A stretch of 39,560 nucleotides of DNA from Legionellales bacterium (GTDB lineage Bacteria; Pseudomonadota; Gammaproteobacteria; Legionellales; Legionellaceae): the NCBI GenBank assembly GCA_026399195.1, contig JAPLRK010000064.1:13881-53440 (forward strand), in the 5' to 3' direction. The notes beneath the pieces are model-generated. The model did not search any database. It worked only from the letters and a program-made list of their open reading frames with translations, and was not told where the DNA came from. Position numbers and translations under genes: made by a program. Positions 25,510 to 33,678 of the stretch are shown piece after piece. Position 1 is the stretch's first letter; the number at the start of each line of letters is the position of its first letter.

Positions 25510-26448
25510 ATGTCAAAGACTGCCGTTGTATTTCCAGGCCAAGGGTCACAATCGATTGGGATGCTAGCGTCCTTGAGCGCCAGATTTCCCATCATCCTTC
25601 AATTATTTTCATCCGTTTCAGATAGCCTCGGCTATGATCTTTGGTCATTGGTTCAAATGGGACCCGAAGCAAAGCTCAATCAGACGGAATTCACCCAGGT
25701 TGCGATGCTGACCGCCGATGTGGCGGTGTTTCAGGTTTTACAACAGCAAGGTATGCCAATGCCTGCGATGATGGCGGGTCACAGTCTAGGGGAATATGCG
25801 GCATTGGTTTGCTCTGGCGCCTTATCTCTGCAAAATGCAGCCACGTTGGTTAGCTTGCGTGGGCAACTCATGCAGGACGCCATTCCTCTAGGATATGGAA
25901 GTATGGCGGCTATTGTGGGTTTGTCGGATGAAGAGGTTGAAAGGCTTTGTGATGAGGTAAGCGTTCCGGAATCTGTTGTGACACCTGCTAATTATAATGC
26001 GATTGGACAAGTGGTCATTGCGGGTCATACCGAGGCTGTTTTAAAGGCAATCCTTCAGGCGGAAGTCATGGGTGCAAAGCTTGCTAAACTTATTCCGGTG
26101 AGTGTGCCTTGTCATTGTTCACTTTTGCGAAAAGCAGCTGATGACTTTGAAAATGGCCTGGCTCATACGAGGTTCCATGTGCCATCTGTTTCAGTCATTA
26201 GCAATGTTGATTTAAGTATTTATCAATCTGTTGAGCAAATCCGAAGGTTATTGAAAGAACAGCTCTATTCCCCTGTTCGATGGGTTGAAACGATCCAAGC
26301 CATGCGGCGGGAAGGAATAGAATACCTTGTCGAATGTGGTCCAGGTAAAGTCTTGACTGGTTTGATTAAGCGCATTGACAAATCTTTAAAGACGATCAGT
26401 GTATCTGATGAAGAGGGTATGAGTGCGATGTTTGGGGGGGATGCGTGA
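25510..26448 (+). CDS. fabD: Malonyl-CoA:ACP transacylase
   Basis: FabD loads malonyl from CoA onto AcpP for elongation. The nucleophile elbow GHSLGEYAAL lies near residue 90, the N-terminal VFPGQGSQ at residues 7-14, and the catalytic histidine in VPCHCSLL near 200. LVECGPGKVLTGLIKR near the C-terminus is the conserved final block. The length of 312 residues is normal. Its stop overlaps the GTG start of fabG. Confidence 0.97.
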   Translation: MSKTAVVFPGQGSQSIGMLASLSARFPIILQLFSSVSDSLGYDLWSLVQMGPEAKLNQTEFTQVAMLTADVAVFQVLQQQGMPMPAMMAGHSLGEYAALVCSGALSLQNAATLVSLRGQLMQDAIPLGYGSMAAIVGLSDEEVERLCDEVSVPESVVTPANYNAIGQVVIAGHTEAVLKAILQAEVMGAKLAKLIPVSVPCHCSLLRKAADDFENGLAHTRFHVPSVSVISNVDLSIYQSVEQIRRLLKEQLYSPVRWVETIQAMRREGIEYLVECGPGKVLTGLIKRIDKSLKTISVSDEEGMSAMFGGDA

Positions 26449-27191
26449 CACAATTGATGGGGAAAGTGGCGTTAGTCACAGGGGCCAGTCGTGGGATTGG
26501 TCAGGCGATTGCATTAAAATTAGCGCGCGACAAGGCCTATGTCATTGGGACCTCAACAACGACTGCCGGGGCCTCAGCAATCACTAATTTGTTGCAGCAA
26601 GAAGGGGTTGAAGGTGAAGGTGTGGTGTTGGACGTGACTGGCAAAGAAAGCGTGGAACATTTGATAGCATCTCTCTCAGACCGCAACAAACTGCCAGCCA
26701 TTTTGGTGAATAATGCAGGCATCACTGCCGATAATTTGTTATTGCGCATGGATGATGATGAATGGTATCACGTCATTGAAACCAATTTAAATGCCATATT
26801 CCGCCTATCTCGAGCTTGTATTAAGCCGATGTTTCGTGCACGTTGGGGGCGAATCATCAACATTGGATCGGTTGTCGGCTCGAGTGGCAATCCGGGGCAA
26901 TGCAATTATACCGCCGCAAAAGCCGGTGTGGTTGGGTTCTCGAAGTCATTGGCCCAAGAAATGGCCAGTCGAGGCATTACCGTGAATGTGGTGTCTCCAG
27001 GGTTTATTGAAACTGAAATGACGGCGAAATTACCTGATTTTGTGAAAGAAGAAATGTTAAAACGAATTCCTATGAAACGTATGGGTAAAGTTGAAGACAT
27101 TGCAGCCCTCGTTGCTTTTTTGGCATCCGATGCTGCTAATTATATCACCGGGGAAACCCTTCATGTGAATGGTGGGATGTATATGGATTAG
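26445..27191 (+). CDS. fabG: 3-oxoacyl-ACP reductase
   Basis: FabG reduces 3-oxoacyl-ACP with NADPH in each elongation cycle. It is a classical short-chain dehydrogenase of 248 residues: TGASRGIG for cofactor binding (near 13), NNAG (near 90), and the Ser-Tyr-Lys triad in GSVVGSSG and YTAAKAG. The start is GTG, overlapping the fabD stop by 4 bases (GTGA). A 104-base gap with its own promoter-like sequence separates it from acpP. Confidence 0.97.
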   Translation: MTQLMGKVALVTGASRGIGQAIALKLARDKAYVIGTSTTTAGASAITNLLQQEGVEGEGVVLDVTGKESVEHLIASLSDRNKLPAILVNNAGITADNLLLRMDDDEWYHVIETNLNAIFRLSRACIKPMFRARWGRIINIGSVVGSSGNPGQCNYTAAKAGVVGFSKSLAQEMASRGITVNVVSPGFIETEMTAKLPDFVKEEMLKRIPMKRMGKVEDIAALVAFLASDAANYITGETLHVNGGMYMD

Positions 27192-27224
27192 TGACCTTGG
27201 TGGTCATAATAGCTTGTGATAGAC

Positions 27225-27252
27225 TTGCGTTATTTTTTGGATTGAATACACT
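27225..27252 (+). promoter_or_regulatory. Promoter-like sequence before acpP
   Basis: TTGCGT (27225-27230) and TACACT (27247-27252) are 16 bases apart in the fabG-acpP gap. acpP often has its own strong promoter because the carrier protein is needed in large amounts. GAGGA at 27281-27285 is the ribosome site. Confidence 0.45.
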
Positions 27253-27295
27253 ACCGTTCAATATTTTTTATCAACCGAAAGAGGAATGATTTGTT

Positions 27296-27544
27296 ATGAG
27301 TACAATAACTGACAGAGTGCGAAAAATTGTGATAGAACAACTGGGTGTGAAAGAAGATGAGTTGAAAAACGACGCATCATTTGTAGACGACTTAGGTGCT
27401 GATTCACTGGATACAGTTGAGTTGGTTATGGCACTCGAGGAAGAATTTGAAACTGAAATTCCCGATGAAAAAGCCGAAAAAATAACAACGATTCAAGAAG
27501 CTATTGATTATATTGAATCGCATAAGGACAAAGCTGAAAATTAA
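27296..27544 (+). CDS. acpP: Acyl carrier protein
   Basis: AcpP carries growing acyl chains on a phosphopantetheine arm. The attachment site [18 protein letters not shown] has its serine at about residue 40. The 82-residue acidic helical protein is a little longer than E. coli's 78 because of a lysine/glutamate tail. A strong ribosome site and separate promoter suggest high expression. The arm is probably attached by the Sfp-type transferase encoded at 5563, unless an acpS exists elsewhere in the genome. Confidence 0.97.
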   Translation: MSTITDRVRKIVIEQLGVKEDELKNDASFVDDLGADSLDTVELVMALEEEFETEIPDEKAEKITTIQEAIDYIESHKDKAEN

Positions 27545-27572
27545 TTTCGGGATGGTTATCGTCCCTAAGTCT

Positions 27573-27592
27573 CCGAGCCCTGAGCGGCTCGG
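27573..27592 (+). terminator. Hairpin between acpP and fabF, possible attenuator
   Basis: CCGAGCC (27573-27579) pairs perfectly with GGCTCGG (27586-27592) around a 6-base loop and is followed by CAGTCTTT. It lies 28 bases after the acpP stop. A partial terminator here would make acpP mRNA more abundant than fabF mRNA, as is usual for this locus. Confidence 0.55.
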
Positions 27593-27670
27593 CAGTCTTT
27601 CAATAAGACCTTATCTTATTGGGCATGCTGGCTTGGCTTAAATTGGGTATGTTTGGAGGAATCATTCTTG

Positions 27671-28906
27671 ATGAAGCGACGTGTGGTGGTTACTGGCATG
27701 GGTATGGTCAGTCCCGTTGGTTTGAACGTGGAAACCTCGTGGAGAAATATTCTTGCAGGCGTCAGTGGCGTTGGTCATGTAGAAGATTTTGATACCACGG
27801 ATTATCCAACTAAAATTTGGGCCAAAGTCAAAAACTTAAAGATGGAAGATCATTTTTCGACGAAAGATGTGCGGAAAATGGATATGTTCACACAATATGG
27901 CATGATTGCTGCGGATGAGGCTTTGGCCGACGCAGACTTGATGCTTGACGAACAAACCGCCTGTCGAACAGGTGTTGCCGTCGGTGCTGGTATAGGTGGT
28001 ATTCTGACCATTACCTCGAATCAAGACAGATTAGTTGCCGGTGGACCCAGACGCGTCTCACCTTTTTTTATTCCTGCAGGCATTATCAATATGTTGGCAG
28101 GTCAAATTTCAATCAAACACCACCTCAAAGGTCCGAATATAGCAGTGGTTACTGCTTGTACTACAGGCACGCATAATATTGGCTTGGCTGCACGAATGAT
28201 TGTTTACGGTGATGCTGATGTGATGGTTTGCGGCGGTGCTGAGATGACCAATACCCCGCTCTGTCTCGCAGGGTTTTCCGCTGTCAGATCCCTTTCCAAA
28301 CGGAATGATGAACCCGAAAAAGCGTCTCGACCTTTCGATAGGGATAGAGATGGCTTTGTGATGGGTGAAGGGGCAGGTATTTTGGTTCTTGAAGAATATG
28401 ATCATGCTGTAGCTCGAGGTGCAAAGATATACGCAGAACTGGTCGGCTTTGGTATGTCCGGGGATGCTTTTCATATCACTTCACCCGACGAAGACGCAGG
28501 TGGTGCTGCGCGTGCGATGGCTTGTGCTGTGAAGGATGCGGGAATTTCTGTCAACGACATAGATTATATCAATGCCCACGGAACATCCACCTATCTCAAT
28601 GATAAAACGGAAGTCATGGCTATCAAGCAGGTCTTTCAACAACATGCCTATCAATTGGCAGTAAGCTCTACGAAATCGATGACAGGTCATTTGTTGGGCG
28701 CGGCAGGTTCAGTGGAAGCCATCTTCACGATTTTATCCCTCAGAGATCAAATTGCACCACCCACCATCAATTTAGATCATCCAGATGAAGGATGCGACCT
28801 AAACTTCGTGCCGCATCATGCTCAAAAAAGACAAATGGTCTATGCATTGAATAATTCTTTAGGCTTTGGTGGCACTAACGGTAGTTTGGTGTTTAAGTCC
28901 GTTTGA
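27671..28906 (+). CDS. fabF: Beta-ketoacyl-ACP synthase II
   Basis: FabF performs chain-elongating condensations with malonyl-ACP. The active cysteine is in [13 protein letters not shown] (near 163), and the two histidines are in [11 protein letters not shown] (near 303) and [10 protein letters not shown] (near 340). The length of 411 residues is normal. GGAGGA at 27655-27660 sets the ATG at 27671 as start; the in-frame TTG upstream overlaps that ribosome site. mltG begins one base after its stop. Confidence 0.96.
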   Translation: MKRRVVVTGMGMVSPVGLNVETSWRNILAGVSGVGHVEDFDTTDYPTKIWAKVKNLKMEDHFSTKDVRKMDMFTQYGMIAADEALADADLMLDEQTACRTGVAVGAGIGGILTITSNQDRLVAGGPRRVSPFFIPAGIINMLAGQISIKHHLKGPNIAVVTACTTGTHNIGLAARMIVYGDADVMVCGGAEMTNTPLCLAGFSAVRSLSKRNDEPEKASRPFDRDRDGFVMGEGAGILVLEEYDHAVARGAKIYAELVGFGMSGDAFHITSPDEDAGGAARAMACAVKDAGISVNDIDYINAHGTSTYLNDKTEVMAIKQVFQQHAYQLAVSSTKSMTGHLLGAAGSVEAIFTILSLRDQIAPPTINLDHPDEGCDLNFVPHHAQKRQMVYALNNSLGFGGTNGSLVFKSV

Positions 28907-28907
28907 T

Positions 28908-29903
28908 ATGCTTAGGCCTTGGCTAAAACGAGTCTTTTATTTCGGCATGATATCCCTTTTCATAGGGATCGTCTGCGTTGGCCTTGATATTTACGTGCAG
29001 TTTTTTTGTCCAATGTTGATAGACAGTCGCAACCCGGTCATTTTTAAAGTAAATCCCTCGACTTCAGCAACGTTGTTTGTACGCAACTTATCAGACAAGC
29101 ATCTGATACACTCGCCCAGATTATTGTTATGTCTGATTCGAATGGCCTCTCTTTCATCTCAATTAAAAGCTGGTATTTATCAAATCACCCCAGGTGAATC
29201 CGCTTGGCAGTTTCTGCAACGTGTGGCTATGGGCGATGTTTTGAGGCTGCCTTTTCGGATCCTTGACGGCACAACTCTAAGAGATGTTATAGCATCTCTG
29301 CAAAAAGCACCTTATCTCAACCATGCCGCTATAGATTGGTCAAGCATCTCCGCATCATACCCAAGTGCCGAAGGTTTGTTGCTTGCCGATACCTATCTTT
29401 ATGAAGCCCAGAGTTTAAGCCAAAAGCTAATCCATCAAGCCCATCAGAATTTGGTGCAATACCTGCAAAAAAGCTGGGAAAATCGGAGTAAAGAGCTGCC
29501 TTATCAGACGTCTTATGAGCTACTCATTGTAGCCTCGATCATTGAAAAAGAAGCCAGTGACCCTAAGGAAAAACGCTTGATCTCAGGGGTTATTGTGAAT
29601 CGTCTCGCAAAAAAAATGCCCCTGCAAATGGATCCAACGGTCATTTATGCCAAAACGCCTCGTTTACAAGAGAAGTTAACACATGAAGACTTAAGCATCG
29701 ACTCACCTTATAATACGTATCGCTACAGAGGCTTACCCCCTACGCCAATTGCTATGGTAGGTAAAGATGCAATTGATGCTGCAGCCCATCCAGAAGCATC
29801 GAACTACCTGTATTTTGTGGCCAAAGGCGATGGGACTCACTATTTTTCAGCCAATTATGAACAGCAAAAGCAAGCGATTTTGCGTTATATAAAGGCCCCT
29901 TAG
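28908..29903 (+). CDS. mltG: Endolytic murein transglycosylase MltG
   Basis: MltG is an inner-membrane enzyme that cuts nascent glycan strands and sets their length. One membrane anchor lies at about residues 10-30, followed by a LysM-like segment (LKAGIYQITPGESAWQFLQ). The YceG catalytic region reads ASIIEKEA with the essential glutamate, then QMDPTVIYA, and near the end YFVAKGDGTHYFS. The ATG at 28908 gives 331 residues, close to E. coli's 340. It is followed by tmk and holB as in E. coli. Confidence 0.95.
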   Translation: MLRPWLKRVFYFGMISLFIGIVCVGLDIYVQFFCPMLIDSRNPVIFKVNPSTSATLFVRNLSDKHLIHSPRLLLCLIRMASLSSQLKAGIYQITPGESAWQFLQRVAMGDVLRLPFRILDGTTLRDVIASLQKAPYLNHAAIDWSSISASYPSAEGLLLADTYLYEAQSLSQKLIHQAHQNLVQYLQKSWENRSKELPYQTSYELLIVASIIEKEASDPKEKRLISGVIVNRLAKKMPLQMDPTVIYAKTPRLQEKLTHEDLSIDSPYNTYRYRGLPPTPIAMVGKDAIDAAAHPEASNYLYFVAKGDGTHYFSANYEQQKQAILRYIKAP

Positions 29904-29911
29904 GGATCAAC

Positions 29912-30571
29912 ATGTTGAATAGAGGACATTTTATTGTGGTTGAAGGTCTTGAGGGCGCGGGGAAAACCACAGCGCTGCAAACCCTTAAGCGAGTTTTGTC
30001 AGATCACGTCTCGGAACTTATCACCACACGTGAACCCGGAGGAACGCGGGTTGGCGAAGCAGCACGACATTTGATCAAAGACGCTTCGTCGACTGAACCG
30101 CTTGACCCTCGAACTGAATTGCTCTTGCTGTACGCATCAAGAGTCCAATTAATAGAACTGGTGATTCGTCCCGCCCTCGCTCGAGGCTGTTGGGTGTTGG
30201 CAGATCGTTTTGAACTATCTACCTGGGCATATCAAGGCGGCGGCCGAAAATTACCACGAGAGGTTATCGCGCAGTTGTCGTCGTTTTGCCTCAATTCACT
30301 GCAACCAGACTTGATTATTTTTTTAGACATCCAACCAGAGCAAGGACTAAGACGAGTTAAAAAACGCGGGAAATTTGACAGAATAGAGCAAGAATCCTTA
30401 GTCTTTTTTAAGGATGTGGCTGAGGGATATCATCAACAGATCAGAACCATGAACAACGTGGCTGTTATTGATGCGAGCAAACCACAAGCCCAAGTGCAAC
30501 ACCAGGTTCAGAAAGCAATTGAAGCGCATATCCAAGCTCATCACCACGAGCTTGATGTTGGCAAAACATGA
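29912..30571 (+). CDS. tmk: Thymidylate kinase
   Basis: Tmk phosphorylates dTMP to dTDP for DNA synthesis. The P-loop EGLEGAGKTT is at residues 9-18, TTREPGGT near 40, and the DRFELSTWAYQGGGR segment near 95 carries the DR(F/Y) substrate motif and start of the lid. The length of 219 residues is normal. It overlaps holB by ATGA. Confidence 0.96.
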   Translation: MLNRGHFIVVEGLEGAGKTTALQTLKRVLSDHVSELITTREPGGTRVGEAARHLIKDASSTEPLDPRTELLLLYASRVQLIELVIRPALARGCWVLADRFELSTWAYQGGGRKLPREVIAQLSSFCLNSLQPDLIIFLDIQPEQGLRRVKKRGKFDRIEQESLVFFKDVAEGYHQQIRTMNNVAVIDASKPQAQVQHQVQKAIEAHIQAHHHELDVGKT

Positions 30572-31506
30572 ACGAGCCACTTGAATCACACACCCCCTTG
30601 TGGGACAAGATCAAACGATTGATTCAAAAAAACCGTCTTCCACAGGCCTTTTTGTTCATAGCATACCGCCATGATGACTCAACCGCTTTTACAAATCGCC
30701 TGTTGGCACTCCTTTTGTGTCAGGGCGAGATGCCCCCCTGTGGACAATGTCGAGTATGTCGCTTGCAAATGCAAGGGGTACATCCCGATGTTCATTTTAT
30801 TCGCCAGGAAACGCCAGGATCTGCTATAAAAATTGATCAAGTGCGTACCCTCCAAGCTACCCTTTATCAAACCCCTCAACTGGGTACTCGTCGCTTAGTC
30901 GTGATTGATCCTGCGGAAAAATTAAACATTTCTGCAGCCAACGCACTGCTTAAAATCCTTGAAGAACCACCCCCTCACACACTATTTCTCTTAATTGCCG
31001 AACACACTGGCAGTATGCCTGCCACGATTTTAAGCCGATGCCAGAAGTATGTTGTGCCAACCCCGGTTTTCTCTAAAGACAGTGGATATATTGAATTTCT
31101 AACCACACATGCGACAGATGAGGGTTCGAAAAGAAGTCAATTAGCTTCAGAGGCTATGTCCATCATCATGACGTTGTGTGCGATTTGCGAAGAAAGCGAA
31201 TCACCCATCACCGTTGCTTCCCGATGGTCTTCTTATGCCTTTGAGGATTTACTGTGGTTATTGTATCTGATAACTGCCGAAGTCATTCACTACCAATTGA
31301 TGGAGATGAGTCACGCCCCATCCAAAAATCAACACCTGTGGATGCTCTCGCGTCTCCTTCACCCCATTCAGTTGTTCCAACAATTGGATCAAATCAATGC
31401 GCTGATGAAAAAATTGGACCATAATATCAATATGAATCAAACGCTGATGTTAGAGAATTTATTGATATGTTACGCGCCACAGGGAATTCACTATGACAAA
31501 CGATAA
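30568..31506 (+). CDS. holB: DNA polymerase III subunit delta prime
   Basis: Delta prime is the stator of the clamp loader that puts the beta sliding clamp on DNA. The zinc-module cysteines are clustered in PPCGQCRVCR (near 52-61), plus a preceding Cys in LLLCQGE. IKIDQVR near 90 and LLKILEEPPPHTLF (near 130-143), followed by ILSRCQ, are the AAA+ fold signatures; as usual for delta prime, the P-loop is not functional. The length is 312 residues against 334 in E. coli. It overlaps pilZ by 14 bases. Confidence 0.94.
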   Translation: MNEPLESHTPLWDKIKRLIQKNRLPQAFLFIAYRHDDSTAFTNRLLALLLCQGEMPPCGQCRVCRLQMQGVHPDVHFIRQETPGSAIKIDQVRTLQATLYQTPQLGTRRLVVIDPAEKLNISAANALLKILEEPPPHTLFLLIAEHTGSMPATILSRCQKYVVPTPVFSKDSGYIEFLTTHATDEGSKRSQLASEAMSIIMTLCAICEESESPITVASRWSSYAFEDLLWLLYLITAEVIHYQLMEMSHAPSKNQHLWMLSRLLHPIQLFQQLDQINALMKKLDHNINMNQTLMLENLLICYAPQGIHYDKR

Positions 31507-31771
31507 ACCCATCATCGAATGTACCTTTGCCAATGAACAATTACTTTATCTCGCCTACATGCCCTTCATCAAAGGGGGCGGTTTGTTTGCTCGTACCAAA
31601 GAAACATATCCCCTCGGAACGCCAGTGACATTGATTCTCCGATTGTTAGATGATATTGAACTTTATGAGACTGACGCCAAAGTGGTCTGGTTGACCCCCA
31701 AAAGTGCTCAAGGGAATAAACCAGCTGGGGTTGGTCTACAATTGATAGGTGAAAATAGTCGTACCATTTGA
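31493..31771 (+). CDS. PilZ-like protein, cut short by an in-frame TGA
   Basis: It matches the PilZ protein needed for type IV pilus assembly in Pseudomonas, which keeps the PilZ fold but does not bind c-di-GMP. YLAYMPFIKGGGLFARTK, KVVWLTPKSAQGNKPAGVGLQ and the start match throughout. The frame stops at TGA 31769-31771 after 92 residues. The same frame continues after the stop with NKIETYLAGMLKS, the conserved C-terminal helix of PilZ, to 31834. A C-to-T change of a CGA arginine codon would explain it. TGA is an ordinary stop for several genes here, so read-through is unlikely. The expected final residues are also replaced at the junction with tatD. Confidence 0.85.
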   Translation: MTNDKPIIECTFANEQLLYLAYMPFIKGGGLFARTKETYPLGTPVTLILRLLDDIELYETDAKVVWLTPKSAQGNKPAGVGLQLIGENSRTI

Positions 31772-31826
31772 AATAAAATTGAGACCTACCTGGCCGGAAT
31801 GTTAAAATCTACCCAAGGGACAGAAT

Positions 31827-32552
31827 ATGGATGAGGTCATGACTCAGGCACAAGCCCACGGTGTTTCGCATATGCTTTGTGTTTGTGTTGAATTGGAAGA
31901 CATCCCAGCTCTTCATCAGTTGGTCGCAACCTACCCACAAGTGAGTATGTCTGTGGGTGTTCATCCTGATACCGACATGCAAGTCAGACCAGATGTCGAA
32001 ACGCTTGTCAAACTGTCGAATCATGAGAAATGTATTGCCATAGGTGAAACGGGTTTGGATTATTACCGCATCACACATGTTGAGGAACAAGCCATTCAGA
32101 AGCTTCGATTTCGAGAGCATATTCGTGCCGCAATCGCCTCTTCTAAACCCTTGATCATTCATACGCGCCAGGCTGCAAGTGATACCCTTCAATTGATGAA
32201 AGAAGAACACGCTGAGAGGATAGGTGGCGTGATGCATTGTTTTACCGAAGACTGGGATGTGGCACGTCAAGCTCTAGATTGCAATTTCTACATCTCTTTT
32301 TCTGGGGTAGTGACTTTTAAAAATGCCAAGTCTTTGCAGGAAGTTGCTAAAAAAGTGCCTTTGGACAGAATCTTGATAGAAACTGATTCGCCCTATTTGG
32401 CACCTGCGCCTTTTCGTGGAAAACAAAACCATCCCGCCTTAGTGAGATACGTGGCTCAAACCTTAAGTGAATTGCGTCAAATTGACTTTGATTGGGTAGC
32501 ACGGGCTACGACTGACAATTTTTATAAGTGTTTTCAACTGGATTTACCATGA
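31827..32552 (+). CDS. TatD-family deoxyribonuclease lacking its N-terminal metal-binding motif
   Basis: TatD-type hydrolases (closest to YcfH) are metal-dependent DNases of the amidohydrolase fold. Most of the barrel is here: GVHPDTD, AIGETGLDYY, IIHTRQA, GGVMHCFTEDW, YISFSGVVTFKNA and ETDSPYLAPAPFRGKQNHP. Complete members start with M(L/F)VDSHCHLD about 20 residues before this point; the HxH metal ligands are absent. No frame in the 55 bases between the pilZ stop and this ATG encodes that motif, so it has been deleted rather than frameshifted. Residues just upstream in frame (LPKGQN) follow a stop at 31803. Activity is doubtful. The stop overlaps anmK by ATGA. Confidence 0.85.
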   Translation: MDEVMTQAQAHGVSHMLCVCVELEDIPALHQLVATYPQVSMSVGVHPDTDMQVRPDVETLVKLSNHEKCIAIGETGLDYYRITHVEEQAIQKLRFREHIRAAIASSKPLIIHTRQAASDTLQLMKEEHAERIGGVMHCFTEDWDVARQALDCNFYISFSGVVTFKNAKSLQEVAKKVPLDRILIETDSPYLAPAPFRGKQNHPALVRYVAQTLSELRQIDFDWVARATTDNFYKCFQLDLP

Positions 32553-33631
32553 GATTGCTGATTGGATTGATGTCCGGTACCAGCATGGATGGGATTGATG
32601 CGGCTTTGGTCGATGTGGATACTCAACACTTGTTGGGTGCATTGACAAGGCCTTATGGTCAAGAATGTAGGCTTTTTTTAGAAGAGATCTTGAAGCACGA
32701 ACAAGTGTCTCCTGGAACACTTTCTCAGTTAAACACTTTACTCGGTCGTGAGTTTGCGAAGGCAGCCCAAGATGTATTGATAAAAACTGCTCATGATCCC
32801 AAAGACATCATCGCCATCGGAAGTCATGGCCAGACCCTTTGCCATGACGCCACAGCCCCCATTCCCTATACGATACAATTGGGTTGCGCACACACCATCG
32901 CTGAATTAACGGGCATATGCGTTGTTGCAGATTTCAGAACGCGTGATCTCGTGCTAGATGGACAAGGAGCACCTTTCGCCCCTCTTTATCATCAAGCTTT
33001 GTTTGGAGCGCTTGAAAGGCCAATGGCAGTCCTTAATATTGGAGGGATCGCAAATGTCACTTATTTGCACGATGGATTAAATGGCCATGATGTGGGCCCA
33101 GGTAACTGCTTAATGGATGCTTGGACTCAAAAGCATTGTGGGCAAGGATATGATGCAGGTGGGGAATGGGCTGCAACGGGTGGGGTTATCTTGCCGTTGC
33201 TCGAGGCTCTCTTAGCCGATCCCTATTTCCAAGCACCAACGCCCAAAAGCTTAGGAAAAGAATATTTCTCTAAAACTTGGCTCACTCGCCATCTGCAAGG
33301 TGGGTATGCACCTAAAGATGTTCAAGCGACGTTGTTAGCGTTGACGGCAAGGACCGTCGCTGATGATCTAAAAAAGTTTCCAATCCCTTTGAAACGACTG
33401 GTACTTTGTGGTGGAGGAGCACATAATAAAAGGTTGTTGCATGTCTTGAAGCAAGAATGCCCAGGGCTGCTCATAGAAACCTCAGCATCATACGGGATTG
33501 ATCCTGATTATGTCGAAGCCATGATGTTTGCATGGTTCGCAGATCAAGCTTTAAACGGAGTCTCACTTGATTTCACAGGAATCACTGGAAGTCGTCGTTC
33601 TGCTGTTTATGGTGCAATATATCCAAAGTAA
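32549..33631 (+). CDS. anmK: Anhydro-N-acetylmuramic acid kinase
   Basis: AnmK opens and phosphorylates 1,6-anhydroMurNAc from recycled cell wall to give MurNAc-6-phosphate. LMSGTSMDGIDAAL at about residues 6-19 is the ATP-binding signature, and QGAPFAPLYH, LNIGGIANVTYL, DVGPGNCLMDAW and LVLCGGGAHNKRL follow in order. The ATG at 32549 overlaps the tatD stop, giving 360 residues. With mltG and the L,D-transpeptidase it shows that cell-wall turnover is retained. Confidence 0.96.
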   Translation: MRLLIGLMSGTSMDGIDAALVDVDTQHLLGALTRPYGQECRLFLEEILKHEQVSPGTLSQLNTLLGREFAKAAQDVLIKTAHDPKDIIAIGSHGQTLCHDATAPIPYTIQLGCAHTIAELTGICVVADFRTRDLVLDGQGAPFAPLYHQALFGALERPMAVLNIGGIANVTYLHDGLNGHDVGPGNCLMDAWTQKHCGQGYDAGGEWAATGGVILPLLEALLADPYFQAPTPKSLGKEYFSKTWLTRHLQGGYAPKDVQATLLALTARTVADDLKKFPIPLKRLVLCGGGAHNKRLLHVLKQECPGLLIETSASYGIDPDYVEAMMFAWFADQALNGVSLDFTGITGSRRSAVYGAIYPK

Positions 33632-33643
33632 ATTTGATTGAGG

Positions 33644-33649
33644 TATAAT
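33644..33649 (+). promoter_or_regulatory. Perfect -10 hexamer upstream of the MFS gene
   Basis: TATAAT lies 29 bases before the TTG start of the transporter, in the 47-base gap after anmK. No good -35 hexamer is present at the right distance. Confidence 0.35.
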
Positions 33650-33678
33650 GGTAGTTTTTAACCGAAAGTGATGAAAAA

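Noticed and set aside
31769-31771. Possible UGA recoding in pilZ
   Set aside because: TGA is a normal stop in tilS, plsX, fabD, fabF and others here, and no selenocysteine-type element is evident, so a nonsense mutation is simpler.
31809-32270. 153-residue minus-strand frame
   Set aside because: Antisense shadow of tatD with no family features.
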